Shown: positions 26,801-37,500 of the stretch, in pieces
How positions within the stretch are numbered: position 1 is the first letter of the stretch
How the letters are laid out: the number at the start of each line of letters is the position of its first letter
Assembly (NCBI GenBank): GCA_016584305.1
Contig: JACEEZ010020916.1
Location: 201,539-265,538, forward strand
DNA length: 64,000 bases
From: Chionoecetes opilio
Lineage: Eukaryota; Arthropoda; Malacostraca; Decapoda; Majidae
Direction: 5' to 3'
The notes under the pieces: model-generated
What the model was told of the DNA's origin: nothing
The model's input: only the letters and a program-made list of their open reading frames with translations
The model's database searches: none
Program-made: the position numbers and the translations under genes

Positions 26801-27220
26801 TAAGTGAGAATCCTAAGAAAATAAGGAAGCTACAAGAAGCCGTGAGACCTACACGTGGTAGTTCCTGTTACTTAACACTACCTACATCCACCTTTCATCC
26901 CCCCCATCCATGAAATTGTCTAGCCTCCTTTTAAAGCTCCCTAATGACTCCGCACTAACTACCTGATAAATGAGTCCATTCCAATCATTTGCCACCCTAT
27001 TTGTGAACCAATTTTTCCCTATCCCATCCCCCTAGGCACTCACCCAGCATGAGAGAGTGGTTGATGGTACCGCCGATGCAGTAGGCGAGGAGGAAGACCC
27101 ACATCCATGGCAGGTCCTTCACCACAAAGAGGGAGAGGAACTGGAAGGGCACCAGGAACAGGACCCACCACTTCAGGTTGGGGTCATTGCCAAACAGTCC
27201 TTTGATCTCTGGGTGTTTCT
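23696..27220 (-). CDS. DEGS1: Sphingolipid delta-4 desaturase (DEGS1-like), first exon not found
   Basis: This ER membrane di-iron enzyme introduces the 4,5-trans double bond of dihydroceramide to make ceramide. Exons: 27220-27044, 26618-26479, 24818-24602, 24313-24105, 23839-23696, all with AG/GT borders and consistent phases. The three histidine boxes are intact: HEIAHN (HxxxH), HLEHH and HNEHH. Other family blocks are [55 protein letters not shown]-like [21 protein letters not shown] and [20 protein letters not shown]. It ends [14 protein letters not shown], close to the human C-terminus. About 295 residues are present of roughly 320; the missing part is the short N-terminal exon (about 28 residues in human). 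Hydrophobic stretches such as [17 protein letters not shown] fit the multi-pass topology. DEGS1 versus DEGS2 is not resolved by sequence alone. Confidence 0.92.
24105..24313 (-). CDS. DEGS1: DEGS1-like exon 5 (histidine box 3)
   Basis: [20 protein letters not shown]...[20 protein letters not shown]...[14 protein letters not shown]. Carries the third box HNEHH. Donor AAG|GTGAGC. Confidence 0.94.
24602..24818 (-). CDS. DEGS1: DEGS1-like exon 4
   Basis: [20 protein letters not shown]...[15 protein letters not shown]...FLVYYFG. Matches human GVDVDIPTDFEGWFF...LQPLFYAFRP. Phase 0 in, phase 1 out. Confidence 0.9.
24843..25093 (-). mobile_element. LINE 3'-end fragment in DEGS1-like intron
   Basis: Same family as 5060-5345; begins 24 bases outside exon 4's acceptor, in the intron. 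Confidence 0.75.
25432..25826. mobile_element. pogo/Tigger-like MITE copy 1
   Basis: Termini CAGTAAACCCTCTCGTATTC / GAATATGAGAGTTTTACCG, flanked by TA. The interior has four T-run units 'aggggtcaaaatttcctagc', so it is expanded relative to copy 2. Confidence 0.75.
26244..26454. mobile_element. pogo/Tigger-like MITE copy 2
   Basis: 211 bp, termini CAGTAAAACCTCTCGTATTC / GAATATGAGAGGTTTTACTG, TA on both sides; same DEGS1-like intron as copy 1. Confidence 0.8.
26479..26618 (-). CDS. DEGS1: DEGS1-like exon 3 (histidine boxes 1 and 2)
   Basis: [20 protein letters not shown]...GYHLEHHK. Carries HxxxH and HxxHH metal ligands. Donor AAA|GTAAGT, phase 0. A pogo-like MITE ends 25 bases beyond the donor. 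Confidence 0.93.
26812..27024 (-). mobile_element. LINE 3'-end fragment in DEGS1-like intron
   Basis: Same family; ends about 20 bases from the exon 2 donor (exon end 27044). Confidence 0.75.
27044..27220 (-). CDS. DEGS1: DEGS1-like exon 2
   Basis: [17 protein letters not shown]...TINHSLML; human counterpart KYPEIKSLMKPDPNLIW...CINHSMTL. Its acceptor (cccacacAG) is the sequence expanded into the 37-bp minisatellite just upstream. Donor G|GTGAGT, phase 1. Confidence 0.9.
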
Positions 27221-28158
27221 CTGTGTGGGAGAAGATCTTTTTAGTGGTGTGAGGGATCTGTGTGGGAGAAGATCTTTTTACTGGTGTGAGGGATCTGTGT
27301 GGGAGAAGATCTTTTTACTGGTGTGAGGGATCTGTGTGGGAGAAGATCTTTTTAGTGGTGTGAGGGATCTGTGTGGGAGAAGATCTTTTTAGTGGTGTGA
27401 GGGATCTGTGTGGGAGAAGATCTTTTTAGTGGTGTGAGGGATCTGTGTGGGAGAAGATCTTTTTACTGGTGTGAGGGATCTGTGTGGGAGAAGATCTTTT
27501 TACTGGTGTGAGGGATCTGTGTGGGAGAAGATCTTTTTACTGGTGTGAGGGATCTGTGTGGGAGAAGATCTTTTTAGTGGTGTGAGGGATCTGTGTGGGA
27601 GAAGATCTTTTTACTGGTGTGAGGGATCTGTGTGGGAGAAGATCTTTTTACTGGTGTGAGGGATCTGTGTGGGAGAAGATCTTTTTACTGGTGTGAGGGA
27701 TCTGTGTGGGAGAAGATCTTTTTACTGGTGTGAGGGATCTGTGTGGGAGAAGATCTTTTTATTGGTGTGAGGGATCTGTGTGGGAGAAGATCTTTTTAGT
27801 GGTGTGAGGGATCTGTGTGGGAGAAGATCTTTTTAGTGGTGTGAGGGATCTGTGTGGGAGAAGATCTTTTTACTGGTGTGAGGGATCTGTGTGGGAGAAG
27901 ATCTTTTTATGGTGTGAGGGATTGTGTGGGAGAAGATCTTTTTAGTGGTGTGAGGGATCTGTGTGGGAGAAGATCTTTTTACTGGTGTGAGGGATCTGTG
28001 TGGAGAAGATCTTTTTAGTGGTGTGAGGGATCTGTGTGGGAGAAGATCTTTTTAGTGGTGTGAGGGATCTGTGTGGGAGAAGATCTTTTTAGTGGTGTGA
28101 GGGATCTGTGTGGGAGAAGATCTTTTTACTGGTGTGAGGGATCTGTGTGGGAGATCTT
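27221..28158. repeat. 37-bp minisatellite made of splice-acceptor copies
   Basis: About 25 copies of a 37-bp unit. On the minus strand each unit contains 'gatcttctcccacacag', identical to the acceptor tract of DEGS1-like exon 2, which is the last unit before the exon. Most units differ only at one A/G-C position ('ttttagtgg' or 'ttttactgg'). Confidence 0.9.
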
Positions 28159-28171
28159 TTGGTATTATTCC

Positions 28172-28450
28172 AGTTTGACACCGAATTCACTTTAGTGGGC
28201 AAAACTATTTTTTTTCTGGTGAGTTTTGATGTGTTTTGAATTAATCTGCTAACTGTTTCTGTCGCAAATGACTTTTTTCTTTTTGTTTTTTGTTAGGCAA
28301 AGGTTAGGTTAAGCTAGGTTAGGGTTAGGTAAAGGTTAGGTTAAATTTGTTTTTAAAATAGTGATTTGCGACAGAAACTGTTGGCAGATTAATTCAAAAC
28401 ACATTAGAACAAAATAGTTTCGTCAACCAAAGTGAATTTGGTGTCAAACT
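28172..28450. mobile_element. MITE with about 100-bp inverted arms
   Basis: Ends AGTTTGACACC / GGTGTCAAACT. Both arms carry 'ttgcgacagaaactgtt'-type sequence, and the centre has several 'ggttaggtt' motifs. The target duplication is unclear. Confidence 0.7.
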
Positions 28451-31093
28451 ATAAATTAACCGATCTTCTTAGTGGTGTGAGAATATGTATTGGGGATAAA
28501 TACATACATTAAAAAATTATGGTTACTATTTCCATTGATTGTAGAACTTATAATCCCATAATGGAAATACCGACCTTCAGATTTCCCGCTAAGTATCATC
28601 CCTTTCTTAAATCTGCTCTTTATCAGCTGAGGCTACATGAGAGATAAGGTAATCTGATAGGAGGTGCAAGAGTAATAAGGGCTTCATCATGACTAGTCTC
28701 AACACGTGGCATTAGGCTCTACACAAATGCTTCCACAGTAATCCCATTCCCTTTGATGAGTGAACTTTCTAAATCACATCATATTTTCTCCTTCACAAAC
28801 CACAATCACCTTCAATATTAATTAGCTTTGTCAATATGAAATATATTAATTTCATATACAGTAGATATTATTTTCAATATATAGCACTGTAAACTTAGCC
28901 TTCCCGGTAAAAATTTACTTTATGACTGTTGCAAGATTTTCTAAGTTAATTTTTTTCCCGCTTAATATGTGATGTTTTTCCTAATGGTGATAGTTTTTTC
29001 CTGTGCAAACCTAAAAAAAAAGTTTTTTTTTTCTTCAATTCGAAAAAGTGACGACACATTTCTTAAAAAGCTAAAATACACTTTTTAGACGTTTTGACGG
29101 CAGAAAACATTCTTCATTTGTAAAAGCATTAAATAATAAACTAACCTAACCTAACCTTACCCTCAAACTAACCTATCCTCTGAAAAATGTAATGTTTGCA
29201 CAACATTTCATTGTTACTTTCACACTCGTCATGACATGACCTACAGAAACAGTGCAAAGATGAAAATACTTTAATCCAGACACAGTCATGTTCTAAATAT
29301 TAGCCGCCTTCCCATCAAAAACAATGATTATGAAATTATTATGATTTAAATAATGCACTCTTCTGTTAACTCTTGTGTCTTGTCCATCTGATATTCTCTT
29401 CTTCACCTCTCTAAAAGGTCTTTTGGAGTCTCCTGTCATGCACTCCTCATCTCCTCTGTTCTCTCCTCCTCTCTCATGTCCTGCTCATAAAAAGGATGCC
29501 ATCAGCATACGCTAAGTAACATCTAACCAAATATCTTGTTTTTTTACTATAATTTTATGTTGGCCCCAGTCAGAGCTTATCTTATTTTTGTGAGAAAAAA
29601 ATATAATAAATAAAAAAATAAAAAAGGGTATTTGAGATCCGGGGCTATTCATAAAACATTCGGGGCTATTACAGCCCCCAATGCCCAGGCCTAACTACGC
29701 CCTGTTGCCTAGCCTCCTTTTAAAACTTCCTATTGACTCCACACTAACTACCTGACAACTGAGTGCATCAATAACTAGTACTTCACTAACCTAACCTGGA
29801 CATTGGTTACATAACATAAGCTAACTGGGTTATAAACCACTCTAACCTACATGAAGATCGACCACCCCAAATGTAGCTCGGGTGGCGGATCTTCATGTGA
29901 TCCCTAATGACATCATAAAACGTATCAATTATTTACGCGTATGGTTAAGAGTAATCCCTTGTTACCTACACCACCATCCCTTGCCTCGGTAATTATTAAG
30001 TTCTGGCACCAAGCAGTCAACACAAGGAGAGGAGATGGAGGGGGGAGGTAAACAGCTACCATTTTAAAATTACTCTTAAAAGGAATGAAGAACGACAACG
30101 AGCATAGATTAGTTAGATAGACCCCCTCCCTGTATCCCCCCTCCCACCTCTCCACCCTCACCCACGCGATGACGTAACATAACATTTCCCATTAATAGCT
30201 AACCACCGCCCTCCCGCTACCTCCAACATGACAGAATTACCGACATGACACTATTGACATCACGGCTACACGTCAAGCTGATAACTGATAACCAAGTGTC
30301 ACAGATAAAACAAACGCAAAATCACGTCTTGTTGTATTACACATGTTGCATCATTCTTTTTTCTCACCAGGTTGTTGTTTTTTTGGACATTACTGCTACC
30401 GAACAAGTCACAGCTATTTCCCGAGAACTTTTAACTGGTGTGTACGTTCATATACAATCATTCTTATTCCTGTAACAGCTATTTATCCCTTCAGTCTTAT
30501 AGTAGGTAAATTAAATACTTTGGCAACTCTCGCACTCTCACATCCTCCCACCCACCCTTCCCTCCCTCACCGCACTCTTGCAAACCTTAAATATCTATGT
30601 TCCTCACTCAGTATCTCCTTCCTTCTGGAGGCATGGGGTTCTGCTGTATAGGTCCACTCAAAATCCGTCCTTGACACGTGTTGCCCCATGATTTACGTGA
30701 GTGTTAGGCCACCACCACTACCACTACACTGCACACCTCACTCAAACCCCGCCCAGGCCAACACTGACGGGCTGTCGCGGCGCTGAATTTTACTTATCTG
30801 TCATGTTAACGGGCAGAACACCGCCATAAACTTGTCTATCTTCTTACTGTCTTCCTTCCCCCACACACTATATGATTACAATGAGTGTGCTAATCCGTAT
30901 CTTCTTATCTTTAATGTGATAAGGTTTATGTAAGGCAGCGGGCGCTTTAAACAGAGAGCTTTAAATAGTTATACGGTGTTTCCTGGTACGTGGTGTGTTC
31001 TCTTATTGCCACAATCACCTTATATTATGAAGACTGCTTATCTCTACCTACACATGTTTACTCTAACTATAAACAGTGATTAGATTTGCTTGT

Positions 31094-31096
<3 letters not shown>
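28451..31096. other. Gene-poor stretch upstream of the DEGS1-like exons
   Basis: No supported exon, although the missing first DEGS1-like exon should lie upstream of 27220. A TTAGG-like run on the minus strand is at about 29139-29172, and a 50-bp hairpin (29849-29898) with arms ACATGAAGATC / GATCTTCATGT and CCACCC / GGGTGG. Confidence 0.5.
29704..29768 (-). mobile_element. LINE fragment, internal piece only
   Basis: 'cctagcctccttttaaaacttcc...ctacctgacaactgagtgcatc' matches the part of the family encoding [12 protein letters not shown]. Confidence 0.5.
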
Positions 31097-31147
<51 letters not shown>

Positions 31148-31297
31148 GTGGGGTACACAATAGAGTACACTATCGCTAATCAACGTTTACTGATTCATCG
31201 CGGTGTCTGTGATTACGTGCCTGCTGGAGACTGCTCGAATATGTGTGTGTGTGTGTGTGTGTGGTGTGTGTGTGTGTGTGTGGTGTGTGTGTGTGGT
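31097..31297. repeat. (AG)n and (GT)n microsatellites
   Basis: AG at 31097-31144 and GT, interrupted, at 31241-31297. Confidence 0.95.
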
Positions 31298-31374
31298 GAA
31301 GGAAATGTGTGGTTCTATAATATGAAATAACATATTATAATGTCGGGAAGTATCTGTTGCTTATAATAGAGCTG

Positions 31375-31769
31375 CTTAATAAAGACCTTCCAACAACGGA
31401 TAGAGTGAAGGTGGCACTTGCAATACATAATCCGATATAACTAATTCAAGGGAATGAATGATTTTATTATCGGCCGGAGGCATACTAAAAAGCTAAACAC
31501 AAGACAAAGTCTACCCAAAAAAAAAAAAAAGAAGAAAACAAACAGTATTTTGACCAACCCTACGGGTGTGATGGCTTCGGCTCTCCTCAATTCGCATATC
31601 GTGAATCAAGAAGCTAGCTTTCCTAAAATAAAAAATAGAAACAATGTTAGTTGTGTGTGTTATGTTGTTGTGAGATGTGTGTATAATTGAAACTATTAAA
31701 TTCGATATCCTTGTTATAGGCTTTAATAAGACTTCCAACAACGGATAGAGTGGAAGGTATGGTCACTGC

Positions 31770-31810
<41 letters not shown>

Positions 31811-31935
31811 TTTTATTATCGGCCGGAGGCATACATACAAAAAAAGCAACAACAACAAGACAAAGAGTTAACTAAAAAAAAAAAAAAAAAAAAAAAAAAA
31901 GTATTTTGACCAAACGATTACGGGTGTTGATTGCG
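31375..31935. repeat. Direct duplication of an unknown dispersed repeat
   Basis: 'ccaacaacggatagagtg', 'ttttattatcggccggaggc', an A-run and 'gtattttgacca' recur in order at about 31387-31560 and 31735-31918. The second copy has an (AAT)n expansion. Confidence 0.7.
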
Positions 31936-32529
31936 TCTCTCTCTCTCTCTCTCCGCTATTATCGTGAATTTTCGAAAGAAGCATACGTATGTCCATGAAT
32001 GATATGTATAAATAGAAGCACACATGTATAGTAATGTACATGTATTATACAGTACATACGTATGCATGTATGAATCAAGTGGTTGCACAGCTGTGAAAAT
32101 AAACTTTCTCTCCCCTTGTTCCGGCCCCTTTATAATCTCACGTCCATGAAAACCCCCTCTCCAATACAACTCCCCTTCTGCACCTCCACCACCACCACCA
32201 CTACGCACTCTTTTCTCACCCCCACCCTGTCCTTACCTCTCCTTGTACCTTTGCATCTTTGTGTGTCTTTTTAACTTGTAATTTGTGAGAATTGAATCTT
32301 ATTTGATGTAGTTTAAATGCGGTTATTTTCAAGATTTAGTTTTTAGTACCGTAGAGTTGCTGAATTTTTAGGTTGAGCTGATAGGAAATGACATATTTAT
32401 TACATGGGAGTATATATATATATTTTTTCTTATGTGAAAAAAAATACTAAGGCGCCACATCGTTTCCCATTAACATTTTTTAGACCCTTGATACTTTTGT
32501 TGATTACTGATTAGAGTAAATTTCTGGTC

Positions 32530-32610
32530 CATGAGTAATTTTTGGTATATTATGTAATTTCTTTGTATGTATTTTTGTGGACAATAAAATATCTATCTAT
32601 CTATCTACCT
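32530..32610. repeat. Retroelement-like tail with (ATCT)n
   Basis: 'gtggacaataaaatatctatctatc' looks like a non-LTR 3' end; no coding part is attached. Confidence 0.35.
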
Positions 32611-32701
32611 CATCCCCTTCCCTTCCACTCTTTCCTCTCTCCTCAATCACCCTCCTCCCTCTACAATACAACACCCTTCTGCATCACCAGTCACCACCAC
32701 T

Positions 32702-32875
32702 ATAAGAACATAAGAACATAAGAAAATAAGGAAGCTACAAGAAGCCGCGAGACCTACACTTGGTAATTCCTGTCACCTAACACTACTTACATCCACCTTC
32801 CATCCCCATCCATGAACCTATCCAGCCCCTCTTTAAAGCTCCCCAATAACTCCGCACTAACTACCTGTATTTTCA
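32702..32875 (-). mobile_element. LINE 3'-end fragment
   Basis: Same family, starting with tandem 'ataagaac' and breaking off after 'actaactacctgt'. Confidence 0.7.
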
Positions 32876-33145
32876 AACTACCTCTTATTTATAAAACCAC
32901 TACGCACTCTTTTCTCACCCCCACCCTGTCCTTTCCTCCCTTCCACCCTTCCACCCTTCCACCCTTTCCTCCCTCACGCACGCAAGCACACTCTCAACCC
33001 ACATCACGCATTCCACTTGCATGATTATACTACTTCGCATCTATTCCCTTTGTACTCACTGTTATCTCACTGTTATCTTCTTATGACTCACTGTTATTTT
33101 ATTTTATCAATCATTGAAGTTACAGTAACGATGAATATAAAGGTA

Positions 33146-33240
33146 GAAGTAAAGTAGAAGTAGAAGTAGAAGTAGAAGTAGAAGTAGAAGTAGAGTAGGT
33201 AGAAGTAGAGTAGAAAGGTAGAAAGTAGAGTAGGTAGACA
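33146..33240. repeat. (AGAAGT)n array
   Basis: Hexamer repeats, then degenerate 'gtagtatgaag' units to about 33310. Confidence 0.85.
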
Positions 33241-33424
33241 GGTAGTATGAAGTTGGTAGTATGGTAGTATGAGGTAGGTATATAGTATGGTAGTATAAAG
33301 GTAGTATGAAGTAGAGTCATAAAACCAAGACCGATTGACAAATAGATAGGAGCGAGAAACACGATTATAGAAAATGACCGAAAAAAAAAAATATCCGAAA
33401 ATGTGAAACTGAAACTATTGACTA

Positions 33425-33530
33425 TTGTACCTCAAGTCAAGCCAATCCAATACTTGCCTTTTGTACCTCAAGTCAAGCCAATCCAATACTTGCCTTTTGT
33501 ACCTCAAGTCAAGCCAATCCAATACTTGCC
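33425..33530. repeat. 36-bp minisatellite, three units
   Basis: 'ttgtacctcaagtcaagcca' at 33425, 33461 and 33497, followed by (CCTTG)n. Confidence 0.9.
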
Positions 33531-33701
33531 TTGCCTTGCCTTGCCTTGTCTTGCCTGCCCATCAATTCTTATAACTGTTCAATACAAGGGCTGCAAAGGA
33601 GGGCATGACGTCACATCTAAGCCAACCTGAACGCATGCTTGTGTAACTTCTCAAATACAACGGTTGTCACGCGCGATATGACCTAGATGAGGGATGATTA
33701 A

Positions 33702-33905
33702 CCACTTGAGACCCAGAACGTAATTTCCATTGTAATTTGGGTACCATTAGACGATTTTTAGTGAATATAAGCAATGTTTTATAGATATGACCTGTTTAGT
33801 ATCCTTGCCCACTAACTAATTTGGTATATTTAGTTACTTTTCGTAATTTTATGGCTAACAACAGATGATTTTATATAACAAAGGAAAGCTCTGGGCGTGA
33901 AGGGG
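33702..33905 (-). mobile_element. piggyBac-like MITE copy 4
   Basis: TTAA on both sides; the left terminus has one change (CCACTTGAGACCCAGA). Confidence 0.75.
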
Positions 33906-34139
33906 TTAATTAATGGTCTTAGAGTGAGAATTACAGGCCAGAAGTACTACAGAACATAACTCACCTCACCTGACTGCTCCCTAGGTAATTAGTCTGCAGC
34001 TAATTCTGTGCTTCAAAACATGTAAGAATAAATAGGTATAGAACAATAAAACAATAAATAATAACTAGAACAGAAGTATAGGAATAAATAATTAGCTACT
34101 ACCAGTACTACTACTATACAACTATCACCATCTATCTAT

Positions 34140-34745
34140 GCTTCTGTTGATACTATGTTAAATAATCCTTCGTACTACTACCTACTACTACTACTACTAC
34201 AACTACTACCACCTACCTATGCTTCTACTTGTACTATGTTAATAATAATCCTTCATACTACTACCTACTACTACTACTACAACTACTACCACCTACCTAT
34301 GCTTCTATTTGTACAATGGTAATAATAATCCTTCATACTACTACCTACTACTACTACTACTACAACTACTACCACCTACCTATGCTTCTACTTGTACTAT
34401 GTTAATAATAATCCTTCATACTACTACCTACTACTACTACTACTACAACTACTACCACCTACCTATGCTTCTACTTGTACAATGTTAATAATAATCCTTC
34501 ATACTACTACCTACTACTACTACTACAACTACTACCACCTACCTATGCTTCTACTTGTACAATGTTAATAATAATCCTTCATACTACTACCTACTACTAC
34601 TACTACTATAACTACTACCACCTACCTATGCTTCTATTTGTACAATGTTAATAATAATCCTTCATACTACTACCTACTACTACTACTACTATAACTACTA
34701 CCACCTACCTATGCTTCTACTTGTACTATGTTAATAATAATCCTT
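34140..34745. repeat. 82-bp minisatellite, about seven units
   Basis: 'cctatgcttcta' recurs every 80-84 bases; each unit contains a variable (CTA)n, which explains the length differences. Confidence 0.9.
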
Positions 34746-34945
34746 CAGTTCGAGAATAAACAGCAAAAGAGGATACATTGGAGTGCCACAAAACAGCAGT
34801 AACATTTGTAAAGAGTAACTCGCTCGCCCTCATTTTGCCCTTCCTGGTGGCCTTGAGTAAATCATAAATATTACCATTAGGTCCATTATTAACAGATCGA
34901 TAAATCCTTTCTTCGACTCACGATAGCGATCCATCTCCCTCACTC

Positions 34946-35005
34946 TCTCCCCTGCCCCCCTCTCTCTTTCACTCCTTCCCCCCCTCCCCCCTCTCTCTTT
35001 CACTC

Positions 35006-35055
<50 letters not shown>

Positions 35056-35073
35056 ACTCCTCCCCCCCCCCTC

Positions 35074-35115
<42 letters not shown>

Positions 35116-35116
35116 C

Positions 35117-35192
<76 letters not shown>
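34946..35192. repeat. (CT)n tract with C runs
   Basis: Long interrupted CT repeat; open frames here are repeat translations. Confidence 0.95.
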
Positions 35193-35195
<3 letters not shown>

Positions 35196-35556
35196 CAGTA
35201 AGTAGCCATGGATCAAAGGGCGACATGACAGCCTGTCGCCCGTCTGGCTTACTAGCGAGGTATCGTTGAGTGGCCAAGGGGCTCATTGGGTGATTAGGTT
35301 CGATACCTTATCAATCGTTCAGTCTGGAGTGGCGGATAAGATTGGGTCCTACAAGAAGCTACATTTGATAAGTGGAAGAAAACTGTCTTAGGATTTTTTT
35401 TGATCTTACTAGTCACGTCACTAAATACCAGATTATTTTACCTTCCTGTTTTACATAAATTATTCTGTTCCTATAATTATATCGGGGGTGATTGTGATGT
35501 AGCTATTATTCTTTTTTTTTCAGTGTGGATATCATTATCGGACCTTACAAAGCGAG

Positions 35557-35558
<2 letters not shown>

Positions 35559-35643
<85 letters not shown>
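35559..35643. repeat. (CA)n microsatellite
   Basis: About 42 uninterrupted units; a short second CA run is at 35733-35753. Confidence 0.95.
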
Positions 35644-35644
<1 letters not shown>

Positions 35645-36005
35645 TTTTTTAGGTGGGGCATTACTTTTGATTTTTTTGCGATTTTTTGGGGATTTTTTGA
35701 TTTTTTTTCCTCGATTTTTTGTGATTTTTTGGCACACACACACACACACACACAAACACAAGGGAACAAAACGAATGTAGTCACGCAGCAAAAGCACGTG
35801 TTGCTTATCTAATCTAATCAGTGGCAGCGCATCTATAGTCACCGGCAGCCACGCACCTGTGAACCTCAGTGTTATTGATCCCAGCGGCCCGGCCAGGTAA
35901 ACGTGCAGACGGACATGCACGTCCCCACACAAGAATGATGGCAACACAGATAGAGACACAAATGGACACAAATGGGAAAACAGACATGCAAACACACAAA
36001 ATTAA

Positions 36006-36209
36006 CCCTTTCACACCCAGATCTTTTCTTTGCTATATAAAATGGTCTGTTGTTAGCCATAAAATTACGAAAAGTGACTGAATATACCAAATTAACTAAA
36101 TGACAAGGATACTAAACAGGTCATAGCTCTAAAATATTGCTTATATTCACAAAAAATCGCCTAATGGTAGCCAAATTACAATGGAAATTACGTTCTGGGC
36201 CTCAAGGGG
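36006..36209 (+). mobile_element. piggyBac-like MITE copy 5
   Basis: Left TTAA present, right target site mutated to ATAC and followed by a G run. Confidence 0.7.
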
Positions 36210-36723
36210 ATACTATACAGATGGGGGGGGGGGGGGGTGTAATAACTATGATGACAGATAAGTAGATAAAACAGGTAATGAGAGGTGGACAGACATGAGA
36301 TAAGATAACAGACAGATAAGGTCCATAGGGAGTATATAGGTAAGAAAATGGAAGGATTATGTAACTCGAGACGAATAAAGTGGGCAGATATGAGACACGT
36401 GTAAACAGACAGGTAGAGAGTATAGAGATAAGAAATAAAAGGATAAGAGATAAGGAAGATTGAGATATATATACAAGAGACGAATAAACTAACTGGACAA
36501 CATAAACAGACACAGTAAAGGCGTTGGGAGACTCGGACATACAGACAGACAAGCTTAACATATATTTTTCATGTAGATATGTGTAAAGATCAATGAGATA
36601 CTGATACAAATACGTATTCTGATATATATTTCTATGTATGGGTAGAAAAACGAAAAAAGGAAAGTAAGAGGAAGACGAAGAAAGAAAGGGGAAGAGGAAG
36701 GATAATAACAATAATAATAGTAG

Positions 36724-36948
36724 GCCTATACATTAACTATATTTGTTATATAAATATGTGTGCGCGCGTGTGGCCTTGGGTGAATTCTAATGAGATAAGC
36801 CTATACATTAACTAAATTTGTTATATAAATATGTGTGCGCGCGTGTGGCCTTGGGTGAATTCTAATGAGATAAGCCTATACATTAACTAAATTTGTTATA
36901 TAAATATGTGTGCGCGCGTGTGGCCTTGGGTGAATTCTAATGAGATAA
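36724..36948. repeat. 75-bp minisatellite, three near-identical units
   Basis: 'gcctatacattaact' at 36724, 36799 and 36874; contains (GCGC)-flanked GT runs. Confidence 0.92.
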
Positions 36949-36954
36949 CGATTA

Positions 36955-37500
36955 GTGGTAGGACTATAAAAACTAAGACGTAAAGTAGTGATAAAAGTTA
37001 TAGCAGAATTTTTCAACCTCCCGCGGCAGGACTTTAACCCCTTCACGCCCAGATTTTTCCTTTGCTATAAAAAATCGTCCGTTGTTAGCCATAAAATTAC
37101 CAAAAGTAACTGAATATACCAAATTAGCTAGTGGACAAGGATAATAAACAGGTCATATCTATAAAACATTCCTTATATTCACTAAAATTGTCTAATGGTA
37201 CCAAAATTACAATGGAAATTACGTTCTGGGCCTCAAGGGGTTAAAGACTACGACTAAAAGTAGTATAAGTAGTTATAGCAGAATTTTTCAACCTCCCGTG
37301 GTAGGACTTTAAAGACTACGACTAAAAGTAGTACTAGTAGCTATAATATAATTTTTCAACCTCCCGTGGCAGGACTTTAAAGACTACGACTAAAAGTAGT
37401 ATAAGTAGTTTTAGTATAATTTTTCAACCTCCCGTGGCAGGACTTTAAAGACTACGACTAAAAGTAGTAATAGTAGTTATAGAAGAATTTTTCAACTCTC
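36955..37500. repeat. 68-bp tandem array interrupted by a piggyBac-like MITE
   Basis: 'aaagactacgactaaaagta' at 37243, 37311, 37379 and 37447, exactly 68 apart; a diverged unit precedes the MITE at 36960-37037. Confidence 0.9.
37038..37240 (+). mobile_element. piggyBac-like MITE copy 6, inside a 68-bp tandem array
   Basis: TTAA on both sides. It sits exactly in the TTAA of 'ggactttaaagactacg', a sequence present uninterrupted in the neighbouring tandem units. Confidence 0.85.

Noticed and set aside
27221..28158. CRISPR-like regular array
   Set aside because: Units are 37 bp head to tail with no unique spacers, in a eukaryotic intron; it is a minisatellite.
34830..35216. Arg/Glu-rich 128-codon frame
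   Set aside because: Frame of the CT repeat on the opposite strand.
35271..35307. tRNA-like A and B boxes (TGGCCAAGGGG, GGTTCGATACC)
   Set aside because: Spacing is only 26 bases between box starts instead of about 43, and no acceptor stem is seen.
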